The translations under genes and the position numbers were made by a program. A DNA stretch of 64,000 nucleotides from Pomacea canaliculata (Eukaryota > Mollusca > Gastropoda > Architaenioglossa > Ampullariidae). Positions within the stretch are counted from its first letter, which is position 1. The number at the start of each line of letters is the position of its first letter. This document shows positions 23,461 to 34,937 of this stretch, one piece after another. The stretch lies in contig NC_037590.1 of the NCBI RefSeq assembly GCF_003073045.1, forward strand, positions 7,094,016-7,158,015. The letters are read 5' to 3'. The notes beneath the pieces were generated by a model. That model was given only the letters and a program-made list of their open reading frames with translations, had not been told where the DNA came from and did not search any database.

Positions 23461-24360
23461 CAAAGTTACCCAGAAAATAGTTTTAAGAATGTACTTGAAA
23501 GTATATTTTGCAAGCATAAACACATGTTGGCAATGCAGTCAGATACAAATCACAAAGGGAATAACCTGAAGAGGCATTTGGGATGTACCTCCCAATTGAA
23601 AACCAGGGATGACTAGTGGCAGGCCACAATTTTACATTAAAGACAAAGGGAAACGTGTCATGAACTAAATACTTTCCACATTTGTCCAACACATTTATGC
23701 ACATACATGGCAGGGTTATATGGTTAGGGACCGTAATGTAACACATCTCCAAAAACACCTTACACCCACTTTCACAATAGACACTCGAAGGTGCTCTCCA
23801 TTAAGTCAACTGTGTTCTGAGGCAACGGAAAAAGAGCTTGCAGCAAGATGTGATGGAAGCTTGATGAAATGGATAACGGACAAGATAACAGGATTAGATC
23901 AGGGAAGGTTGATGAGAGCACTGCACATTCACAAAATAAATGTTAGTTTCTGAACTATGAAAAGAAATTTCAAAAGAGTTTGTACTTAACCCTAACTCTT
24001 GTGCTTAATTCATGAGCATTGCCCAACATCTGCAACACTTCACAGGATGGTCGTGAAACTATATGTTAATCAGAGCCAATTTTTTTGCCCACAAAAGTAC
24101 AGTCATTCCTGATCAAATTGGTGGGGCAAGAATATATAACAATTCTGCTAAAAAGTTGCCATGAAGGTTGAAGTCCCAATTTTCTCATCCTGCCACATTT
24201 TACTTACCCTGATTAAGCAGATAGCTCAGATGTACTACACAAACTGTGATCTACTTCCAAAAAGGGCATATAAACCAGAAGGTATTAAAAATCACTTATT
24301 CCAGAGGAGAAAATTTTTTTTCTATTGACCTTTCAGTTAGTCCCCAGCAAAATTGAAATA
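23461..24360. other. Convergent intergenic region between hnRNP U-like and canopy genes
   Basis: This is the tail-to-tail spacer. Short frames on both strands (for example minus 23483-23758) show no family resemblance. I see no RNA gene or mobile element. Confidence 0.5.
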
Positions 24361-24361
24361 C

Positions 24362-24367
24362 TTTATT
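24362..24367 (-). other. Candidate poly(A) signal for canopy gene
   Basis: AATAAA on the minus strand (tttatt on plus) lies about 145 bases past the canopy stop codon. Usage is unproven. Confidence 0.35.
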
Positions 24368-24508
24368 AAAAAATGTCATTTTTGAGCAATGGCACACCTT
24401 GGAGATGGGGAGGACAAAGGGAGATAAAACTTTTTCCAAAAATACTACAGTTGAGGGACATTGCTGATGGAATGATCCACACAAACTGAAATAAAACAAT
24501 GTAACTCT

Positions 24509-27500
24509 TCACAGTTCCTCTTTGCCATTACTCTCAACAGACGGACTGGGAGGAGGTGGCATATCTTGTTCTGTTGATGCATGGGGTGGCAATCCAGAAG
24601 CAGGCATACCTGTGTCGCCTTTCTCCTCAGGTTTTTCTAGGAGAGTGAAAAAATATCAATGCAAGCAACCAAAACGAGTGAAAACACATCTTTTCAAACC
24701 TTCAGCAAGTATCAAAGACAGCCATAAGAGCTGGCTTCTACCTTATCAAATGTTTTCACAGATAATAAGGTCAAAGACTCAGTTACAGGCATGAGCAAAC
24801 ATCAGACCTTCGACTGATGAGCACACTAAATATAGGACTAGAGGGCCACCATATTTAGACACAGTATTTAAGAAAATTGTCACCAAAGGCCCACAAAATC
24901 AAAATTTTAGGTCATCTCCAAAAAACTCTCATAGATGAGTACATAACCTATGTTGGATGACAATGACTTGTCTTTAGTGTACTAAAGGTCCCGGCCACCA
25001 CTCACCAAGGAATCAGCTTCCCATTCCCCAAGAAATAAATTACAAATGGACTGCTATTGATTGGCTTTCATGTCCTCAACCAGACTTACTTTGTACATTT
25101 GTGATTTTCTTCTACTTTTTTTGTGTTTCCCCATGGAGCATTATCTTTATGTTCTAATATATTTTCACGCTTCGGTGTGAAAGAAGAAATGTCTGTTGTA
25201 GCATTTGAATGGACAGTAAAGTGTTTTTATTACTCTATGTTCTTTCCCATATATCTGCATTCTGTATCTAATTCCTTGCTGCAAAAAGAAAACTCAGCCA
25301 CAACACTCTTTTTCTTGGCCCTATACTTTGGAACCTTTCTCATTTGTATCAAGAAATCTTTAAAGATCATTTTTGCAATTTGTATATCAGCCCACTAAGT
25401 AACACTTTTCCCAGCGTCCAGTGCTGTAACATGTTTGAACCATATTCGTTATTGCTAGGCTGGTTAATCAGTCATAATGATTTCATGAATGTATTTTAAT
25501 GTTCAGTTTTGCTACTCGGAAATTTTATGCATGACACAGGTAAATGAGAGTTTTACTTATGTCTTTCTCAGATTCAAAACTGCTTACAACTGAAAGAGTT
25601 TTTTAATTATCTCAACATGAAAAGAAGTAATAAAGACCTCAGATAAGTTACACGGTATTATATAAATTAGACATATAAAATCTTCAAAGTTCTTTTATAA
25701 AGCAAATAATAGTAGGAATCTATAATAAAGTGTAATACAACAGTCTACTATTTGTATCGCATGAAAACATACACTATCACTACCACGGTCAGTAGACCCT
25801 AACCACTATATTCAACATCATTGTATCAAATTGTATTACCATGTGTTCCATTTGAAGAGTCTTTCTCATCATCAGACTTCTTATTTGGGTCAAATTTTTC
25901 AGACAAACATTCTGCAAAGACAACAAAAAAATGTGATTTTGATGATGCATTTCAAGCAAAGTGCACATGGCAATTTAGCAGAAATTAGGGGGTTTATCCC
26001 AAAGTGAATGAAAAATAAGGTTAATCAGATATGAAATTGAAGATGCCCCAAAATGATGAATCTGCAAGTGGAATGTCGCTTGGTGTGAATATCTTCTGAT
26101 GGCTACACCACACACACAAAAAAAACTGTAGCTCATAAATGCAGCTTGTATGTTCCATGTACCAGTTGACATCCCCCTTTCCTTCTTGGAAAAATACCCC
26201 CCGACAAATTTGCGTCAACTTCAGCATGGTGCGTCACTAGCTACATGAGCCAATGTTAAGTACTTTTCAATAAGAATATATTTTAACAACAAGGGATGTT
26301 TTAATATGCATTAATTCATTCTTACTGCATTTGCTTACAACTTTCCATTCACTTTCAATGCATCTTTAACATGCTTACATTCACAATTACCTTTGGTGAC
26401 ATTTTGTCTCATGGTTGTCATCATTAATATCACAACTTTTCCACTCTTAGTTGGATTATTACATGCTTAATGAACGATGATGTCTAGAGGAGCTTGTGCT
26501 AAGAAACAAGAAATCAAGACAAAAAGTCTCCGACTTGAGTATTCATCTATAATGATGTCATGCTGTTAAGATGCAGAACTTTGTTTTTAGGCTGTTTATA
26601 CCTGTATTTGTGTGGTGGAGAATCCTGTCGCGACAAAGATACTCAATGAGAGGCTGGTCTTGTGGTCCATAATACCATTCCTCAATGTCATCTTCATAGT
26701 TCTCCACCAGTTTAAAGCACTATCAAACATATGCATATATATATAACATATATCTGCATTGTTCAGCTCAAAGAAGCATAAACAATCAGTAAAAACAAGA
26801 AGCTGCAGAAAATCTTTATTCTTTTTGACCAAATGGTGTCTCTCATGTAAATACCACAAAACTAAAACACTATTCTGTTTCATTCAGAAATAAAATGACT
26901 TCTGGGAATAAAAGACCAAAGGCATGATAGAACATAATTATACTTAAGGAAAAAAATACTGAAGCATAGGTCAACTAAGATGTTTTTATTTTTCATGGTG
27001 ACTTAGTCTCAGATTATGAAGTGAGCAAAAATGGCAGGTTTAGGGTTATTATAATAATAAAGAGAATTTATTTAGTGCTTTACCTCACCATCAATGGCTA
27101 GTTCAAATCACTTTACAAAGAACACACAGACATAATAATGATAATGTCTCAAAACAAAGAGTTCACTGTGTTCTTATGCTGAGAAGGTAAATACCATCAG
27201 CATAGATGCAGTCACCACAGCTTAGTACTACTACCAAAATATAAATTTCTAGCCTTCTCTTCTTCTTTGATTGTCTTTTGTCTTGAAGCTTTGATTTGTA
27301 GTTCTCTAATCATCTCTGCCCAGTTTAATTCATACAAGATCTCAAAAAGTTGTGTTCACTTATGCTCGATTTGATCAAAAATGATCTCTGCCATTTTTAC
27401 TGGGAGGATCTATTTCATCAGCCTGGAGTCCTATCGAGTAAATTGCCTGCTGAACAGGATAGGTCTACCCAGAGGCTATAAATATAGGGTTTCAGCTGCT

Positions 27501-29509
27501 ACCTGCAGATAAGCAGATTTACCCAGCCAATTAGGCTAAATGTATCCAATGAATACAAGCCCTAAGCAATGCTAGCTTCAACATAAAAAGACTTATAATG
27601 TACTTTGGTTTCAAAAGCAGAAGAGGACAAAATATACCAAGCTTTTTCATACCATGCGCTGCATATTAGTGATTTCAACTGAGGGTTGGTCCCATAGTTC
27701 ATAAGGAATCCCAAGTTCAACTTTAACTCCTTTGTTTCTGTAACAGCCAGAAGATATCAGATGAAAACGATAAGCAGCTCACCCAAAGGCAATGGGTAAT
27801 ATAGAATCATAGCCATTCCAGTCTTATTGGTTTTAATTACAACAGATATAAAAATCTCATAATAGGGATCATGAGCCATCCTGATATTGACAATCACAAG
27901 CTGTAAGTGGAGGCTTCTTACAGTACCCTCATCATGAATCTTGCAGAACCTTGTGATCATTATCAGTACTACCTCTGTTATATTATGTGTAAGACTTCAG
28001 ACATGATATGCTAAATGGTCCTTTTGGACTGGTGAAGAGCGTTGTCCTAAAAAGTGGATAACAATGACCCATTCAGCCTCACTACCTTTGTAACAGATTG
28101 TAAACAGAGTAGGTATACAGCAGCCTAGTAGCTACAGACATTAACAGTGAGGTTTTTCCTAGGTAGCCTTACACCAGATTGTGGAGTGTTGACATGGTTT
28201 CACTTTGACCCTTTGCATAGCGAAGACTCTTCTCACGCTCAGCATGCACATTGTATTCCAGTATTCGATCGCAGACATGTGGCTCATGCACCACTTCAAT
28301 AAGGCGCAGTTCTCTGCATAAAACAGTGCATTGTATGTTATGTCAATCATCACTTACTCCCTGATCGTAAAGCAGAAGTAAAAATCTCACCAAAAAAACC
28401 CCCTAAAGAAAAATATGGATATCTACCACATCTTGAAGTTACAGAAAAAACTGTAAACATGAAAAGTGACAGACACACTAAATGTTAACATACATAGTTA
28501 TATTTAATTTATTCTGCTAGGCATCAAGTAATTTGATGGACCACGGTCACATATATCAGCTTAACTAAAAAAAAAACAGATAGAAATTATGCAACAGTAG
28601 GTAGAGGTCTAAATAAGGTTAAATGCTATTCTCCTGGAAGTTGAACAGAAACTTACGACTTTTTGTACTCTTTCTTTTTTTTAAACTTTGTATCAAGGCC
28701 ATGACCTGTTTCAATCACTCCTCGTACTTTTCCTGTTTCATCCAGTCTTCCCTGCAGTTCAACTGCTAAGTATTTGCATACTGTCAATAAATTAAAAAAT
28801 AATTATTCAATATAGCAAAAATGGGATTATCAGGAAGTATGGGCTCTACTGATTGTATTCTATGACTTAATTTCTTCTAAAGCAGCACAGAAAAAGATCT
28901 GGTCATTTCACTGTTCTTACAGCTACAAACTGCAGATAATTGCATGAGCCAATTGTCTGGATCATCAAAGACTAAACAAGAACTATCCATGAGACTGGCA
29001 GGCACTAGACTCCTTTACATTAGCCGAAGTATGTTAAAACAGCAAAATGCGTCGTGGCACTATGCTATTAGCTGCTGATTCAATAATGTATGAGACATTT
29101 ACCAGACAGCGCTAGCTTCGCGAATGCCTAATGTCAATAGTACCGAGCATGCATGATTCAATGGGTACAATTTTTTTAGGCTGGCATTGGATTTACGTAT
29201 AGGTTCCAGACTTCTATCAGTTCACAGAATAAACTGATCCGTTAGAAACAGAAATACTTTACTAATTAAACGTTGATGATAGTGACTTTTCTGTGTGCAT
29301 CTGCATATAACTGATGACGACCCTATTGGCCATTACAAACATGAACTGCATTCTGTTATCAGTGCTTTTCAGTTTCATTCATCGCAATGTTTACCTTCAC
29401 AATCAGTTGGGTTTCTCAGGCCACGGGGCATGTCGTCGTCATCGCTGTCTGCAAAAACAATGGACGAAAGCAAAAGAACAGAGACGACACAGGACGTCGC
29501 AGGCACCAT
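24509..29509 (-). CDS. CNPY4: Canopy family protein (CNPY3/4-like), ER-resident saposin-fold co-chaperone, complete
   Basis: Canopy proteins are ER luminal saposin-like proteins; CNPY3 and CNPY4 assist folding and trafficking of Toll-like receptors with gp96. Exons on the minus strand: 29509-29395, 28780-28657, 28313-28173, 27737-27653, 26719-26602, 25911-25840, 24636-24509. All are GT-AG and sum to 783 nt, a 260-residue protein. The start gives a signal peptide ([20 protein letters not shown]) followed by an acidic DSDDDD. Family motifs are [54 protein letters not shown] and [21 protein letters not shown]. Six cysteines (37, 40, 94, 156, 184, 196) fit the saposin pattern. The tail is low-complexity and ends in KEEL, an ER-retrieval signal. 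The length (vertebrate CNPY4 about 248, CNPY3 about 278) and the VHAER/GVKV-LGIP wording resemble CNPY4 most, but an ancestor of both is possible. Confidence 0.93.
27045..27130 (-). repeat. Retrotransposon 3'-tail fragment in canopy intron
   Basis: On the minus strand 'ctttgtaaagtgatttgaactagccattgatggtg' runs into 'aaagcactaaataaattc' and ends in an (ATT/ATA) tail. This closely parallels the tail around 55850-55910 (ctttgagcctgcctttgatggtgg...aaagtgctatatat). It lies in the intron between the fourth and fifth canopy exons. Confidence 0.5.
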
Positions 29510-29557
29510 TACTGATAACGGCTGTTCTCTCTGATTACCTTTCTGTCGGCTCCCGCA

Positions 29558-29569
29558 CGCGCATGCACG
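29558..29569. promoter_or_regulatory. NRF-1-like GC palindrome upstream of canopy start codon
   Basis: CGCGCATGCACG matches the NRF-1 consensus YGCGCAYGCGCR with one mismatch. It sits about 50 bases upstream of the canopy ATG on the minus strand, in a locally G+C-rich patch (29540-29610) of an otherwise AT-rich region, and GGAAG, an ETS-like core, follows at once. It could lie in the 5'UTR rather than the promoter. Confidence 0.35.
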
Positions 29570-29899
29570 CGGAAGTTGCCATTTGCGAGGAGGAAACTTT
29601 GTTGTGGTGCGATCCGATTGGTTAGCATTAGGTGTCACCTTTAACCTTTGCAAAACTGTGTCGTTAGCTTTTGTTAATTGATTACTGCGAGATGAAGGGA
29701 ATGGTTCTTTGTACAGATCGAAGTGGCTCAATGTAAATGCAAAAATTAGCAAGTGCGCCAGATTATGTCTCATTCCCCCACAACACGCACAATGAGTGAA
29801 AAGACCAGTTAGGTGAGAGAACGAGAGTAAGGGTGGAAATAGGTCGTGATCGAGGGACCTCTTCTCAATTATACTTAGTATCTTATGCAGGCTTGAAAA

Positions 29900-32800
29900 G
29901 GTGTAAAACTACATAACACTTGAAGATTTTAATAACCACTTTATTAACAACACATTGATCCATATTTTATGTTTTAAACTGTACAGCTAAAAACACCTCA
30001 AAAAGAAAAAAGTCAACATAAACGTACAAACATAAAATGAACAGTCATTAATAAATAAAAGTTGCTTCACCTCAAATATGTGCAAACACAAAGATCAAGT
30101 TTTAAAAAAAAAGTGTCAACAATTTTATATTTTCGCATAACAAACGACGCTCTCTTATATATACCTGAGAATTGCAAACATCCAGAGACTGTAATGAGAC
30201 TGAAGCTCAAAAAAGCTTAAAGAAATCATGAACATGCACACACATATACCACTTGATGATAACAAATAGTAACCTTTTAACAATAATTTAAAAGGTAGTA
30301 TAGTCTGATCACGGAGTGTCTAAGTAGACTGCTGTCTGTCTGCCGAGACCAACTTGCTAGTCTCGGCGAGCCAAAACGTGGCTAAACCGGAAGCTTTGTA
30401 TACACCAGCCTCGATCGTTTTAGTAGTTAACAGGAAGCAGTACAGTAATACAAGTTCGTGGTCTGAACAAAGCTATAATCATAAATTAAAAGAAGTCCCT
30501 GTACATCTGAACAACGGAAATAAACCGTACCCAAATGAGTATCTCAAAAATCAAAAGTCTATTTGTGATAATACTGTTCCAAAATTTTTGCTTGAAATTT
30601 TGTCTTGCTCTAAAGTAGGATTCATTTTTTTCATATACAGTAAAATGGTGTTTAATGTGCCATCATTCCTAGAAAGCATGATAATATATAAACATAATTT
30701 TTTAAGCTATGAAATTTATTACATGCATGTTCTTGATATGTTAGATGCAAAACTAGTAGTTTTTGTGCCTGTCAACACATAATGTTTAATATCCTTTGGC
30801 AAATCTAGTCAATGAAAAAATAAAAAGTAGTGGTGATGAATGGATAAAAGATTTTTAAAATTTCTAAGATTTCTTACATGTTTAACAATTTATTAATCAT
30901 ACATTCTATAATGATAGGTTTTTTAAAACACTTTTTTCCATTTTACAACTCATCAGTTAATAAAATTATTATCCATTAAAATGAGAGTGTAAGAAGTGAT
31001 GTTTAACCAATGAAGGGGTGGGTGTAAAATGTGTTAGCAAATTAAAGGTGTGTGGACTTATGGGAAGAAGTCAAAGTGAACAGAAATATGTTAATCTCGG
31101 AGCTATCTTTCGTTTATACAGTTTGATTATAATTGTTCCATGGAGTATTGAGTCACCATGGCTAAGAATAATTTAACAGGTTAAAGACACAATACTGAAG
31201 TCTTCCAATGAGCATGACATATTTAACTAGATAATGCAAGCAATAACAAAAAAAATCCATACGCAGAAATTCTGTGAAGACATTTCCTTGTTACTGTTTA
31301 ATAGTGAATGTTTAAAAACTACAGCGATACACAATTGAAAGTTGAGATGAAGTCTTTATGCCTCAGAAACAACCTTTTGAAGATCAATGACAGAAGTAAC
31401 AAGTTATTGTGTTCACCTCTTGGCATTTTTTTTTTAAATGGGTTGGTTTTGCCTGCATCAAGATTATAACTCTTGAAGTGGTAACCAGTACCCCATGAAT
31501 AGAAAAATGTCCAGAGAATGACATCCTGCAGTACATAAATAACCCTGATTCACACAGTCTCTGGCTCTCCAGTGAGATGAAAAACTATAGTCATCGTAAA
31601 GTTTTCTTTCTGTGCACAGGTGAGAAGGTCAATGTTTGAAGGCGTAAAACTTTGAAATAGGTGTTCTCTTCTTAGATTTTTCAAATATCTTGTAAAAACT
31701 GAAATCAAGTATCTTTTTCTCACGTAACAAAAAAGCCAACTTTCTTTATTTTGTTTTTTTATTTTAAAGTTTTTGCTAAGTCTTATCAGATGATACAGCT
31801 TCACAACCTAATGATATTGGCAGCTGTATACGACACTTCTAAAAATTAAAACACTAAACATCAGGCAACATTAGAAATCTCAAATTCGATGTGAATGCAC
31901 TTTGCACATCTGTCAAGATCTACATATATTCTCTGCCCCAAAGGCTCTACTCAGACGACACACATCAATTGGCACAAATACATACAGTAAAAATATGCAA
32001 AATTACCCAGACTGTAAGAAATATACAATTACACATTAGTGGTTATTTTTTATACAAATGAAACAATTTGCATCTGAGAGTGCATATTAACTAATTTAAT
32101 TATTCTGTGCATGTTTAGTTTGCCTATTGGTTAACTGATATTGGTTTGTATGTAATGGTTGTAAAGAAAAATATACTCACATCTTTCATCAGTAGATCAA
32201 AGTTTACAGCAAACCATCCTCACCCACCCCGTCAAAGAAAAAGCCCTGCTGCATCAGGTCCACTTTGCTGGACAATGTTGCATCTCCAAGAAGTTACCTG
32301 TTCTGGGACTTTAACACTACTGTTTTTATTTTCCTGGTCCTAAGATCGCCTTCCCTTTTAATGGCCATTTATTTGCCATTCCTGTCTTCAGTATTGATGC
32401 CTTCAAGTTTGTGAAACAAAAATTATAGGTTAAAGAAGCAATCAAAAAATGTCAATAATGAAAAGCTGTTTATATTAAGGAGCTAGTGATGTAAAAAAAA
32501 TTTTGTCCTAATGATCGAGAAAAATTCAGGGTAAGATGCTAACTCCCCAAATCTGGGTAAATACCCTCTGTATGTTCTCATCACATGTAATATGTACTAC
32601 ATACACACCTTTCACAACTTTTACACACACATTAGTCTGAATTAAATGGATGGTGAACAATGACCAGATGTTTGCTGGACAATGTTGCATCGCCGAGAAT
32701 CAGTAATTACATGGACATACATGGAGGACAACTTTCTGGCAAGCAAACTATGCCACTGGGCATTTCCAATATTTCTTTCCCTCTATTCTATCAGCTTTTA

Positions 32801-34937
32801 AGTGTTCTTAAAATGTGGTGTCTTTAGAAAAACGTACATTGTAAAAAGTTTTTACTTTTATACTCTTGCCAGTTTAAATCAGTTTTTGATCCAAGAATGA
32901 TCAGCAAGAGAACCACTATATGCCCCTGCTACTATTCACAACAAGGATTCCTAAAGATGTTTTTTCTAGGTTATTAGATCCTTCTCTTCTAGTTTTTTTA
33001 TGCAACATGTAAGCTAGAGTCCAAGTCTGTCAATTAAGAATCTTTGCAATTATGGCTAAAACTTCTTTTTTTTATAACACAAACAGATCTTAAAGACAGC
33101 AAGACAACAGCCAACTTAGTAACATTTCATCTTAAAATATTGAGAGAAAAAAAATTCATCATCATATTCTTCATTTCTTTTTTTAACATAACGTGCATGG
33201 AAGAACAACAATGTGCAACATAATGAAATACGAACACACAAAAAAATCCTGTTTTAAAAATTCCTTTTTTTCCAAGTATACATTATGCACCAATAAATAC
33301 ATTCATATTAAACATATCTTACCAAGACTGCTGAAAAACAAGTAGAAACACACCAAATAGCTATAAGGACCGAGGACCCACTTTAGTTATTTGAAACAAT
33401 ATCAAGTACATTCAACTTTTCACAAATATTTTGCTCAAGGTTTTAAGTAAGCAAAAACAGAGGCAATTAGTATAGAATTTAAAAATGCAAATTAATTGCA
33501 ACATTTCATATCTTTCCAGAAAAAGGAAGTCATGCATATGCACTCCAGGTTTAAGTGTGCACTTGTTGGCTGCACTGATTCACCATCATTGGGATAACTA
33601 AGGATATTCTTACTGAAAAGATAAGAACTCTGCTTGAACAAACTTATTTCATATATATCTATACAGTCACACACGCACAAAAAAAAAAATGGTACAAGGG
33701 GCAGTCAAATGAAACATAGTGGATGCTGGGCTCTTTGAGGGAGGGAAGTGAGGAGCACACACATTGCCGGCTAGCTTAGTGGTCATTTTGTGCTAATTGC
33801 TTCTGTCTGGTCCAACAAGTATCCTCACCTCACTGTCGCATTGAATCTATTATTTTCTTCCGGAAGGTAAAGGATCAACCTTTAACGAGTGAAGCTGGGC
33901 AAGGAAAAATCTCGACAGATGAATGTTGTCTACCTTTAGGATAATTACGCTTTTAGAAAGGTGATCACTTGACTAAAACAATTTTTGAGTTAACTACAGT
34001 CTAGAAAGATTTAAACCACTGGAGCAGATTTCAAAACAAAAAAAAGAAACTGCTCTAAAATGACACAGTTAGGTGTAATTTTAAGACTGAGTTCCAGCAT
34101 AAGAGCCACTGAGAAGATAAAATTCACGAACAGTTAATGATCAACTATAAATAAGGAAATGCACATAAACATAAATGATGATTTATAGCACAAAGTGTCA
34201 TTTTGTAGTGGACAATTTACAGATCATGAGATTAACATTTAGAATATAAAATTTAAATTTTTTTCTAAATGTTTCATACTGCTCCTAAGGAGCGATGTAA
34301 TTGTTCAAATTAAAAAAAAAAAAAAAAGGGAACTGCTGGGGTTGTCAATCAAATCATTCCTCTCTCAATCCAGTCTTCAAAACAGTTTCTACACATTTAC
34401 ATATACAAATATCTCAATGATATCAGTGTATTATCTCAGTTCACTATCACATCAAGATCCTCACATATAATGAAAATAATGCATATTTAAAGTTGTGTCT
34501 ATAAATGAAAGCTCTGTTCACACACTCTTTCCTTTCTCTTAAGCTCATGAGCTTTGGACTCATAAAGATAACAATATTCTTTAAGTTAGAACTCAGACAC
34601 ATTCTTCAACATCTGCCAATGGCAAGCTGCAATACCTTTTCAAACAAATATTTATATCTGAAGGAAGCTATTATATCTGCCTCAAACAAATATTTATATC
34701 TGTAAGAAATGATTGCTGCTGGCTGCTTCTTGAAAAAGCTATTACTGATATCAGCACGTCTTCTTCAGCTACACAAGAACTTTGTTTAGTCTTCTCACGT
34801 GCAAACATCAAAAAATTTGAAATGGATCAAACAGCATCCTAAGTAAAACAGTGTGACAGGCAGGCAAAACTGCTAGTTGGTGCAAAGATAGAGTTCATCA
34901 AAGCTGTAAATAGGAGGAGAGTGGCATACTGGAATTA
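29900..34937 (-). other. Probable long 3'UTR of CDS gene / intergenic spacer to canopy
   Basis: About 5 kb downstream of the CDS stop codon lacks any recognisable gene. Several minus-strand AATAAA hexamers occur, the last at about 29939-29944, just before the canopy promoter region. The 3'UTR could therefore be anywhere from short to about 5 kb. The region carries poly-T/A runs, a 21-bp repeat pair (32264-32284, 32671-32691), a 20-bp repeat pair (34641-34660, 34683-34702) and a GC hairpin at 30342-30367. Confidence 0.45.
30342..30367 (-). other. Perfect 8-bp GC-rich stem-loop in putative CDS 3'UTR
   Basis: GCCGAGAC at 30342-30349 and GTCTCGGC at 30360-30367 are exact complements around a 10-base loop. 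It is one of few G+C-rich spots in the surrounding AT-rich 5 kb. It could be an RNA structural element or chance. Confidence 0.4.

Noticed and set aside
30354..30782. 142-codon plus-strand open frame
   Set aside because: It lies antisense in the putative CDS 3'UTR, has AT-rich amino-acid composition, no recognisable domain, and no supporting splice or promoter signal.
33690..33990. Possible mariner-like terminus ('tacaaggggcagtcaaatgaaac') and transposase remnant
   Set aside because: No matching inverted end, TA duplication or readable transposase could be found.
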